In this document: piece by piece, positions 1-10,151 of the stretch
Numbering within the stretch: position 1 is the stretch's first letter
Layout of the letters: each line of letters starts with the position of its first letter
Source: Emergomyces orientalis
Taxonomy: Eukaryota > Ascomycota > Eurotiomycetes > Onygenales > Ajellomycetaceae
Assembly (NCBI GenBank): GCA_002110485.1
Contig: MOWL01000005.1
Coordinates: 310,001 to 374,000 of the forward strand
Direction of reading: 5' to 3'
Length of the DNA stretch: 64,000 nucleotides
Translations under genes and position numbers: made by a program
Notes under the pieces: generated by a model
What the model saw: only the letters and a program-made list of their open reading frames with translations
The model's database searches: none
What the model was told of the DNA's origin: nothing

Positions 1-452
1 TTCCTTCTCCAAGTAGTGCTCATTTTTCCCCTATGCCTCTAGGCCGGAAAGAGTATTCTGTGAAGCACCGTTTTCCAGGATGCAATGATATAATATTACG
101 AGATCAATCGCTGTCTTCCACGAAAGCAGGATGTTAGTGATCTATTGTATTGGCTAGAAAACAAGCTGAAAACTATAGGTTTCGGAGCAGATAGAAGGTA
201 TCGAGAAAATGGTAATGAGAAGCCGAACAAAAAGCCAAATGCAACTTGAATCTAGATATGTGAAATAAACTGCACCGCCCTTGAATTGAGCTGAGATGAA
301 AATATGCATATTCATGGTCTCAGAAATTGTCACAGGTTTAAAAGAAAAATAGCAGGAGAGGGGAGGACATCGTAGATGAGTAAAATCAAAGAACCCATCA
401 TACCATCACCAAACGAAGTAAACAGGTCAAGTAAATATTTCTCATCAGTCTA
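1..452. other. Non-coding, window edge
   Basis: This is downstream of the small mitochondrial gene and AT-rich. It probably holds that gene's 3' UTR. I see no other gene, repeat or RNA signature in it. Confidence 0.5.
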
Positions 453-1476
453 TCATTTCTTCTGCAATCGGTCTATCTTGGCCTCCAGATCGGTCACGTA
501 GGCATTGAGGCGTTGCGTCGCTGCTTGCAAGGCCTATAATATAATCCCCACAGGAAAACACGCACGGTGATAAGGGGGAAATCGTCAGCCTCGATTAAAT
601 CACTGTACGAGCGAGAATTGTGCATGAGTAAAAAATAAAACAATGGGAAACAGTGTCAAAAGGTATCAAACGCAATATTAGTCTCAAAAAAGCCAAGGAT
701 AGAGCGGGGAGAAGTGAGAACGATAGAACGTTTTCTGAATCTTCCCCTTCTTGGGCGTTTGGGAGTAACAAAACATCCACCCCGCACCCTGGTCTAGTTG
801 AAATGACACGCGCAAAAGCCTCCCTCCAGGTCTAATTTATGAATAGAGATGTTTCTCGCTTCCGTCTATTTTTTTTTATTATTCAATTCTTCTTTCCGTC
901 TTTCTTTCCTTCCCTCTATTTCCAACATAAACGATGAAAAGAATGAAAAGGAGTAGCTGTCATGGGGAGATGAATGAAATTAAGGAGATGGGAACGAGGG
1001 CAGAAATCTAAAACACCAAGACCGTCTATGCTCTTTTATTTCTTCTCTTGGGTATCTTGCTAATGTGCACGGGGTATATCTTCGCTTGTTTTAAATGCAA
1101 TAACGTACGTAGATGTCTTCCGTCAACATCTCGTTGGACACCCTATACTCGTCCAGAATATAGTAATATACTGACGCGCCCGCTACCGCAGAGCCGAAGA
1201 GGAAGCCGAATAGTCTGTTGCTCCGTTCATTTCCAACATGTTAGCTAGATTTGTCCTGGAGCGTATATATCATCTCTCACAACTTCGTAGTTGGGTAACT
1301 CACCCTCCCCTAAAAGCTCCCACGGGCTTTTGTACAGGCAACGATGCTGCCTCTGCACTAGTACTGCTATTCAGTAGCCGGCTCGTTGTCGAAAGGGGCC
1401 TGCGCGTCGATAGGCGCATAAAGGGTGTGGAGAGCATGCGGCGCAACAGTGGTGACATGGCTCGTGTGGAAGACAT
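453..1476 (-). CDS. Small mitochondrial single-pass membrane protein, 119 aa, three exons
   Basis: Exons read 1476-1304, 1214-1109 and 533-453 (173+106+81 nt = 120 codons), with donors GTGAGT and GTACGT and acceptors CAG and TAG. The first about 35 residues are rich in Arg, Ser and Leu with no acidic residue, as in a mitochondrial presequence. Residues 57-77 are a Gly/Ala-rich hydrophobic segment ending in YYYI, consistent with one inner-membrane span. The tail (about 80-119) is a short coiled coil ending DRLQKK. I recognise the layout as that of uncharacterised fungal mitochondrial proteins, but I know no function. The exons are too short to stand out as open frames, and the second intron is long (575 bp). 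Location is inferred from the presequence only. Confidence 0.8.
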
Positions 1477-2033
1477 TGATGCTAGTGGGGGGTTTTAACG
1501 AAAGGATTGCAGTTCGCAGACAAGGCACACACACGCGCGCGCGCGCAATGTCGTGAAATATCGGTTAAGCCTCGCTTCCGTTGAAAAGAGAAAAAAGGTT
1601 GCGGGCGGCCGTGTGAATGAGTGAGGGTTGTGTGAAGTTGGAGTTTGAGGTTGACACTTGGGAGGCTGCTGTCTGGGGAAGAGGCTTGGCGTATTTAGGG
1701 TTAGAGGAGGAACAGAGAGGTTTGGTACAAGAGAGGATAAATATATAATCAGAGGGTTTAATCGATATTTGACGAGGAATTATTAAGAATTGAGAGACTC
1801 ATTGAGGATGAGCAGGAAGGGAAAAAGGATTTTGAGGATTTTTATTTTCTACTTTTCCTATTTATTTTTCTGCATTTTCGCCCGTTTCATTGTTTTGTTT
1901 TTCTTTAGTGAAATTGCTCCTTAATCCAACCCTGATTCCTGCATGCTCAATGGCCAGTTGGCTTCGAATAAGACAGAGCACGGTGACATCGAGATGACTA
2001 CTGGGTGTACCGAGTTGCGAAGTACATGTACTG
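1477..2033. other. Intergenic, upstream of the small mitochondrial gene
   Basis: It holds the promoter side of the minus-strand gene and a short alternating purine-pyrimidine tract, (CA)n followed by (CG)n, at about 1526-1545. That tract could form Z-DNA but is short. Nothing else is recognisable before the transposon. Confidence 0.5.
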
Positions 2034-2035
2034 TA

Positions 2036-2093
2036 CAGTGGGGGGGAATAATTATACGTACGCTTGGGGCTCGGCGCGTCAATCAAGATTATT
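2036..2093 (+). repeat. Left terminal inverted repeat of the Tc1/mariner element
   Basis: 58 bp, the reverse complement of the right end with two mismatches (at repeat positions 7 and 30). It is preceded by TA. Confidence 0.95.
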
Positions 2094-2202
2094 TCATTCT
2101 TCTATTATTTCAAGTATCTCAATCAATATATTAGATATGGCTCTGACAGTAGAGTATTATATAGAATAGAACATAGCAAACTAATTCTACATGATATCTT
2201 CT

Positions 2203-3246
2203 TTAATATTTAGTTGAACCTCCCTTGGCTGCAATTACAGCCTTCATCCGCCGCGGCATTGACTCTATAAGAACCTGTATCTTCTCTTGTGTAATAGAAC
2301 CCCAAATCTTCTGTAATTCATCCTTCATCTGCTCTGCAGAGTGTATCTTATGTCTTATCTTTGATACACGACACTTCATAGTCATCCATAGATTCTCAAT
2401 TGGGTTCAAATCAGGAGATTGTGCAGGCCATTCTTCACATTTCATCAAGACATCCTTTGCTCACTCTTTTACTGCCTTAGAGATATGGTAAGGAGCACCA
2501 TCATTCATTCAATATGCAATTTCATATTTCTGAAAGATTCTCTCGTAGTGGGGATAGCCGTGACATGATAGAATGTTGATATAGTGTGAGGAATTCATTC
2601 TGACCCCCAATGAAAGAAACACAAGCACTGATTTGAAATCCCAGCTTATAGCAGCCCATACACCAATCGACGTACGCCCAGATTTGAATGTAGGAAGGAG
2701 ATATTGATCCTTAAAGGCCTGGCCTCGCGGGCAGCGTACAAACGTGCTTGATACATTCAAGCCAACTTCAAAATTGGCCTCGTCTGAAAGGCTCACACAG
2801 GCTCAATCCTCCAGATGCCAATTCTCATGATTAAAACAGAATCTTTGCCAGGTTTTCTTATGTAGGGGCTTTAGAAATGGTTTTGAACAGGGTCAGAAAG
2901 TATTACAGTCATTCTTCTTGAAATATGATCGGATGGTTTTGGCATCAAGGTAGTGGGTGGACTTTGAGGGTGATTGAAAGACAGAGAGAGGATCAAATGG
3001 ATTTTGAATCACGGCGCGTATTAATCAGTGTTCATCGCGAGCAGTGAGCTTTGGAGGTCTGCCTGGCTTCTTCTTGGAGGTGGTTATTGAATTCTTTCAA
3101 CGCGTTTCGCGGTAAACAATGGAGGAGATGGTAGAGCGGGGTAGATTCAAAATGTAGGCAATGGATGAAAATGTATTATTCTGCTCATATAGTAGCAGAA
3201 TATGCTGAATAAGGATAGGAGCAACATTTTGACCTCTGCCCAGCAT
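2203..3246 (-). pseudogene. Tc1-like transposase, full-length frame with six internal TGA codons
   Basis: From ATG at 3246 to TAA at 2203 there are 348 codons in one frame with no frameshift. TGA occurs at 3099-3097, 3027-3025, 2895-2893, 2805-2803, 2511-2509 and 2463-2461, and there is no internal TAA or TAG. In order I see an N-terminal helix-turn-helix region, a GRPPKLTARDE linker typical of Tc1 elements, the first catalytic Asp in SDEANFE, the second in NDGAPYH, and the third acidic residue 34 residues later in SPDLNPIENLW. The C-terminus ends GGSTKY. As read it makes no active enzyme. TGG Trp codons survive elsewhere in the frame, so at least some of the TGAs are more likely mutated Arg codons (CGA to TGA) or occasional Trp codons. 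Confidence 0.92.
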
Positions 3247-3312
3247 TTTTCAAATACTTTCATGAGCATCAGGGGGGTTGTGGAAAAATAATGAAGAAAG
3301 AAAGCAGGGGGT

Positions 3313-3370
3313 AATAATCTTGATTGACGCGCCGAGCCCCTAGCGTACGTATAATTATTCCCCACCACTG
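3313..3370 (-). repeat. Right terminal inverted repeat of the Tc1/mariner element
   Basis: 58 bp, the partner of the left repeat, followed by TA. CpG-containing motifs (GGCGCG, CGTACG) are kept in both copies. Confidence 0.95.
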
Positions 3371-3667
3371 TACATGCCACACGCCACTCAAGCTTTTTTC
3401 CATCGTGCGAGTGAGACATGCGATAATGGCCAAGGGATAGAATTCAGCTGGGTATGTCCAGAAAGAATACCGAATCGAAGAAAAATGTTGCAAGGTCTAG
3501 TTATTATAAAATGAATAGCTGCTATTAGCATGAAAGCGAAAAAAAGAACCTATGTGGTACGTGTAATGATATTTATTTATTATCCAACTTCAATGCCTTC
3601 ACTGAAACCAGAAAACAGAGTATACACATGCAAGAGCAGGATACACTATTAACTCGCAAGCTCCACT

Positions 3668-6600
3668 TTAATTCGCCACTGTAAACTCATTGAACAGATC
3701 CGCCAGCAGATCGTCTTTACAGCCTTCCAAATCAGGGACCATCATGCTATACGTGCTCTCAAATGCATGTATACTCAACTGGTCGAAGAACGGCCTGAGC
3801 ACCGTGTCAACGATCTCGTCTTTGGCTGTCTCCCGACTTAGCTCGGAATTGAGCCACCCTTTTTTATATCCGTCACGGCCACGATTGTCGTCGCTATCAT
3901 TTCCATTCTCATTCCCAAGACCATTATTTGTCGAGCGGTCAATGGTATCTGTACTTGTGGTTGTACCAAGGCCTTGTGCAATCCCATCGGCGAGAGCGAC
4001 AGATTCCCACTGGCCGGGCGGATAGACTGCATCGATGGTATCGGTGACAAATAGCCATTCCTGGAGCTGGAAGTCATCCGGCGCTATGAGGAGGAGGGTT
4101 TCAAGGAGCTTGCAAGCTTGCAAGAGCGAGTAAGGGTTATATGTCTCCGCCTGCTGACCTGGCCTAATAGCTGAAATGGCATCGTGGAGTTCGCTGTTTA
4201 GCATGGGCCAGAAGGGTGCAAGGTGGATGGCGGAAGTTTTCAAGACCAAAGCTCTGAGAACCATATATAATTCCGCTCGTGTCACGGATGAAGGGGAGGA
4301 GATGTGAGTGGCCGTTAAGAGATCTTCAAGCTTTTGGTGGACGTTTGCGAGCTCTGCACCGAAATGGTCTTCGTTGGCAGCTAATATTAACAAAGCTATT
4401 CTCCGTAAATTCAGCTGGGATTTGCGGTCCGCTTCAAGTCGGGCAGCTGTAGCACCGACGCCAAACATTATCCCCGCAGAAGTGGGGGGTGATAGGCGAG
4501 AGAGAAGTTCGGGCAATCGGTCTTTATCTGTCAGGACCCAATAGCGAAGTAAATCAAGCCAGTTCGTCTGTACAAGGCCGAGTTTTGTCGTGAAGAACTT
4601 GGTGTCGTTGAACGCGTCTCCAACTTCTTTTCGCCAGTGTTTAGAGGCTACAGGAATCTTTGACATCTGCTGGAGAAGGTCGAGGACACTTTTGTTCACA
4701 TTCTGCGGGAACAGCCTTGAATGGAATAGCGGCGCTATTATGTTCGTGGATATATTTGACATTGCAGTGGATATCCTGTCCGTTTCTCCTAGAGTGGTAA
4801 CCAACGCAGGCATCACTGACGCGAGGATGCTGACAATATCATCAGGCCCAACGAGTTGCTGGCCTTTCGTAGAAGGTCCCAATGCTCGCTCGTTATCGGC
4901 CAGCTGTCGTGATGATGAGGTGGGCTCTTGTGAGGAGCCTAATGGTTTGCTGGTGAATATCGCTGTAAGGAGACGTAGCAACAGATCCTGCAAATATACA
5001 GTTAGCTTCAACCAAACCTTGCGAAATTATGACTAAATACAACAACTTACCCCAAGATCCTTCCTGGCTCGCCGGTCATCACCAAAATTAGTCCGCTCCA
5101 TCTTCTCACCCAAGATGGCCGTAAATTCCATAAGCCGTGGCAAGATTTGTCGGTGAGGGAACGGGTTTGCCAATACATCCCGAAGAAAAGTGGTGCAGTC
5201 CGCCCATATCTCGTCTAGCACATCATCATCTAGAGACCTAGCATATGTCACCAGAAACGCAACCAGGTCTGCCTCGGATAACCGGGACGTCATAACTGAC
5301 TTACGACTGGGTTCTAGTGCAGTTGGGTTAGTTCTGCTGTATATGGAATTAAATATGGCTGGAATGGTTATTTTAGGTCGTGATCCGTCTAGTGTATGTA
5401 GCAGATTAAACACTGATCGGGCCTCTGCCGTGTCATCAGCGGACACTGCACTATGCCATAGCTGGACTAAGGTCTCTAGGCAATCCAAAGCTTCAGCGTT
5501 AAATAGGTGTTCTAATATACGTCGCGATCGGTTTCGCATTCTCAACGAGGTATACTGAAAAGAAGAAATGGACTCGGGGTCTTGAGAGCTGCTATAGCGT
5601 CGAATGTTGCCCCACGACCAAATCGTGAAGCATAGGCGAACAGTATCCTGAAAGCAAAGAAGAACCGTCAGTCTGTCATTAGCGGTAGCGCTCCGAGCTT
5701 GGTTCCCCTCCGAAGCGAAAACGCCGGAAACCATATTTCCGAAGAATCCCTGAGGTTGGTCTGGGGTTTTCACGGGAGAAGTACTCTCTTCCTCGAGAAG
5801 TAGGCGTTCATGAGCCAAGGCAATGCAATTCTCCAGTCCGCCAAGCAAAGCAATGGTGACATGCTCCGAACGCTCCCTAACAGATCCATGTGTTTTCTTG
5901 AACACAAGCTGGAGCTCATTATATGAGGCAGTTATCTGTTGACACAAACATTCAACCAAAGTCAATAAGATTTGGAAGATGGTCCCAGAGTACAAGGGCA
6001 GGCACTCCACAAGGAGCTTGACCCATTTTTGCACAGCATTGTGTGAGGAGGTAGAGCTGAGCCCTTTGAGCAAACATTCTAAAAGTTGTGGAGGAGGCAA
6101 TGGAACTACGGCTGCTCGGAGCTCCTTTTCGGATTTTTCGCCGGTGAGGGATATGCGTGAGAGATTTGAAAGGGCGTCGAGAGAGGATTTCCTTCGGCTT
6201 TTAGATGAAGGAATGGGGGGCTCCAAAAATTCATGAGCGAATCGATTTTTCAGAGCAGCTAATAACGTGTCGATCATGACAGGCTGGAGACTACTCCTGT
6301 TGTGGTCCAAGGAAAAGAATAACTGATCGATTAGGAAACCTTCCAAGTCCATCTCAACGAGTTGCTCAGCACCTGGTCCCGTTAAAAGCCGGCGCATAAC
6401 GGTAAGAGCTGCAAGTTGCATCCGCTCTTCTTCAGAATGTAGCTCCCTAGAGGCCGTTATTCGTGGAGAGAGGGCTTGAATACAAAAATGCATTAAAGTG
6501 GCTTGAATACTTAGGTTCTGCGCGTCATCTGAATGTATCACGGTTAATTCCCGAATTCCGACATTTGACATAGTCAAACTTACCATTAGCTTCAGAGCTT

Positions 6601-9600
6601 TCACGGCGTTTACCCATTTCCGAAACAGTGTTTGTTATTAATGTGGACCATCCCGTACGACTCAATGAGGAGATCACACCAGAAGCAGTTTCAAATAGAT
6701 AGCGGCATTGATTTGCTTCCCCAGGCTCTGTTGGATGGCCACGCTGGGTTGTACGTTCACGATCTGATATGGTGAGGTATGAAAGCTCGGTGAGCTTTGA
6801 AATTATTATGCGAAATATCCTGAAGAGATGGTCAACGTTAACAACGGTGAATTAATGGGGGAAATCGACATGTCAGACATACTTGTGTACCGATGAAAGA
6901 TCCGAAATCCATTCCTTGACCACCAGTGAAGCTTCGCTCACAATTCCAGATAGCAAATCCAACACAATAAATAACGGGCGATCGAGCATGGAGGTCTGGT
7001 ACAGAGATTTTGGATCCCTTAAGCCACTGCTATTCAGTGGGTGGGCGTTAATGGAGCGTGCAGTTGAAGGGTCAATGTTAATTTGCTGGCTATGATTCCA
7101 TAGGACGAAAAACTTTTCAGCTTCCTCTAGCGTTGTAATATGAGATGAATTGGGCGCCTCAGCGCCGATCATGAGAAACGCAACCGAAGCTTCTACTAAA
7201 TGATCTCGCCAGGTCACGGAGTGCAAAAGCCATAGACATCGAACCGTTTCCACATGAAATTTGGGGCTTAACGGTGAGAGAAAGCCCCAAAGTTTCTGCA
7301 CTAGCGGCGGGATAATATCAGCCACCTGCTCATATGAAACATAGAATCCGGGCACGTGGATAGTGTAGAGAGTAGTCACAATAGAACATATCGATGAAAT
7401 CAAGACAAAAGGTAAATCCGCAGAAGAGTTAGCGGCCAGTTTGCGATACATGGTAGAATAGAGTTTCCCATGTTCAACAACTTGAGATTTGCGGATTTTA
7501 TTGAGCAGTGATATGAATATGTTTACTTGTTCTTTCAAGCTGAAGTGATCTTCCGATTCCAATTCAGACAGCACCAAAAACTGGGCTTCCCGGAGGAGCA
7601 ACTCGCTTATATCGCGGTATGAGAAAGGCAATGGCGGTAACTCGAGATTTTCTTTGCTTCTCTTATAGAAGTCTATTATCTTTCTGATAATGTCTTCGTT
7701 GGCAATGTCAGGGACCGCTTCCAGAGGCTGATCATTTCGTGTTGGATCTGCCACAATTCCATCGGAAAATACTCTGTCTGGAATCAATTCCAGGAGATGC
7801 TTGATGATCAGGGAAGTCTCGTTAAGTGCTGTTGATTGTATATTTTGATGATCAAGTCCACCTTCAGTACTTGACGAAATAACTCTCATCTTAACAAGGA
7901 GCGCTAAGAACAATAACGGGATGTGGGCAACGAGCATTTCTTCCTCACCCATATTGAAATGAGAGATAATAAAATTCGCAAGTTTAAGATCTTCTATCGC
8001 GCGGATAGAGCGAGTTTGGATGCCCGATGGTTCAACATGAACAAGAGAAAGAAGCTCAGAAAATATCAAGCTACTTTCAACTCCGTCGAAAAAGGCGCTT
8101 GCGCTTCGAAACACCTCGTCGAAATTCGCATTTGAAGAGGCTAGTTGTTTATACTGTTGAACACTATGCATAACTGGGAGGAATATAGCCGGAACAACCA
8201 GCCCTCCTACTTCCCAGCGATCCATTAAAGACAAACATATCCTAAACGGCTTTGCTCTTTCTGGAGGGTGAAGAGAGTTGCGACTTATCATCGTCTTGAT
8301 GCTTTGAACGAGAGGTTTTAAGCCAAAACGACTGAAGTACTGGGACTTCGCGTTTTCGTAATCAAAAACAAGGCTTGCCGCGTTCCCGGAAGACAACGAC
8401 GGATCGGCTTCACCATGCTCTTGCGCTCCGTTAGACGTTTCTGGACCTAAAAACCACGCCCAGAGACGGCGATTCAGACTCATATCTCTTCTGGTCACCA
8501 CACCGGCAGCTGCCGCAACTAAAATCCCGAGGTCAATTGCAGTGATCTTCTTTTGTAGCACGGGAGAGTGGAGGGGTAAATGAGTAACAAGAAGATCCAG
8601 AAAGTTTCTTTGCACAAGCTGCTGCTCGTCAGAAAGACCAGTCGCAAAGCATCGAATTAAGAGCCCTGGTTCCGGCATAATAATGGAGTCTGTAACGGAA
8701 GATACGTCCGAAGCCCCGTCATTTTTGGTATTTTCCGTGTCTATCAACCACAGGCTTGCCCCGCCAAGTTTGGGAAGATAGCGGTTCAAATACGCAAGCA
8801 CACCAAGTCTCCGACTTGGGTTTGTTATTGAAGCGAGAAAGAGACATTGCCAGAAGTATTGGCTGCCGGTATCAGTATTCGAATCCGACAAATACTCCTC
8901 TCTGAAATTTATGTTTCGAAATTTGTTTACTATCCGTAGAGCGGCTTCGAAATCCTCGCTCGTTTCCTCCTCTAGCCCCGGAAGTAACGCTAAGATTATG
9001 GATTTCAACGCCGGACGAAGAGCTGCTGGGTCCAAGTCGACTATATAGCCCTCAACCAAGGAGAGAAAAAGTGGCCGAACGGTCAAGGACGCGAACGATA
9101 GGGTGGGGGCGATTCCAGGCAGATAAAGTGAAAGATCTCGAGACAGGCGATCTGGCTAAAAAAAATATCGATTCTGAGTATGTACGATGGAAAATCCTAC
9201 AAGTTTAGAAAGTTTACCTTGAGAATGGAAAATATGTAGCCGTAGACTTCCAGGGCCTTCTGGTGAACTCCAGATGGGAGAGCTGGATTGAGACATTGCG
9301 CCAATCTTCGCGCGATAATTGTTTTGCTTGGAACGATGGGTAGAGTAGGTGGATGAGATTGTAGAGCCTATGCGGAAGGACTATTGAGCATTCGTAGCCA
9401 TATGTTACAAGGGACGGTGCACATACCTTCAACAACCGACTCAGGAACGAGATATAGTCTGCCCATTCCTGTAAGGCAGTGTCAAACAAGGACAGCGCTC
9501 GGTCGACGCTGGAGGCATAGCGACGGTAGTTTTTATCCTTTTTATATATCTCTGCGACCAAGAAAAGGTTAGTAAAGATCCATCTACCTCTGTAGGGCTA

Positions 9601-9701
9601 GGCGACATACCGTCGCCTATTTGGGTTCGAGATTTTGGCTGAGATGCTTCGGAGCCGGATGGAGACGAAGACCGTGTTAGATCGCCCGGATCAAGGCTCA
9701 T
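3668..9701 (-). CDS. DOP1: Dopey family protein (Dop1/DopA), seven exons, 1890 aa
   Basis: Exons are 9701-9611, 9551-9427, 9367-9218, 9155-6883, 6819-6584, 6528-5051 and 4987-3668, giving 1890 codons plus stop. The conserved Dopey N-terminal domain spans exons 1-4, with YRRYASSVDRAL, EWADYISFLSRLLKALQSHP and SGVHQKALEVYGYIFSILK; the last motif appears only after the 59-bp introns are removed. The rest is long helical sequence with few named motifs, as in the family, and the length is normal for fungi. Dop1 works with Mon2 and the flippase Neo1 at Golgi/endosome membranes, and DopA affects hyphal morphogenesis in Aspergillus (family knowledge). The start ATG is the first in frame, and exon 1 is short and Ser-rich. 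It is divergent from MON1, another endosomal traffic gene. Confidence 0.93.
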
Positions 9702-10151
9702 TGTGCCGAGGTGGAAATGCTGTATTAGAGGATAGGTTGGCCCTCATCCTTTATAAGGAAAAGTTGCAGTAAGCTTGTTGGTGTGGAATCGATGGAGGGG
9801 AACGGCGGAGGAGAAGGTTGGAGAAGAAGCCAAGTATCTGGTCTCAGAGAGGAGCTTATGTATTGTTGTTATGCTTTAACTTATTTCCCGCTAGAATTAA
9901 CGTTGGCTGCGGCTCTGGGCACTGACATCACCACCAGCACTAAAAATATACATTCTGCCGCGACTCCTAGCACCACCTCACACCACACAACAGTATATCC
10001 TGTTTATGCTGGCCAGAGATATAGAGCCTTTTACATATAGTATTTCTTGGGTGCACACATACCGTAATAGCCTGCATTTACAGCCGTGTGCAGCTAGCTT
10101 GCCATAACACCATCATTCCACGCCAAATACATCTTGCGAAATGGTCCGCAT
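9702..10151. other. Divergent promoter region between DOP1 and MON1
   Basis: 450 bp between two start codons. I see no distinctive operator or repeat. Confidence 0.5.

Larger units (their letters stand above)
2034..3372 (-). mobile_element. Tc1/mariner (DD34E) DNA transposon, complete with TIRs
   Basis: The element is 1335 bp between duplicated TA target dinucleotides (2034-2035 and 3371-3372). It has 58-bp terminal inverted repeats that match at 56 of 58 positions and begin CAGTGG. One transposase frame fills the interior on the minus strand. The TA target, the CAGT-type ends, the size and the DD34E catalytic spacing all fit the Tc1-like branch of the Tc1/mariner superfamily. It sits in a gene-free gap between two minus-strand genes. 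Confidence 0.95.

Noticed and set aside
1526..1545. (CA)n(CG)n tract as a functional Z-DNA element
   Set aside because: It is only about 20 bp and no evidence of function is visible.
2400..2425. GGTTCAAATC-like T-loop word as a tRNA gene
   Set aside because: It is the reverse complement of the conserved SPDLNPIEN codons of the transposase, and no cloverleaf surrounds it.
2203..3246. TGA read as selenocysteine or Trp in the transposase
   Set aside because: Host genes use TGA as a normal stop, TGG is used for Trp elsewhere in the same frame, and fungi of this group are not known to make selenoproteins. Mutation is simpler.
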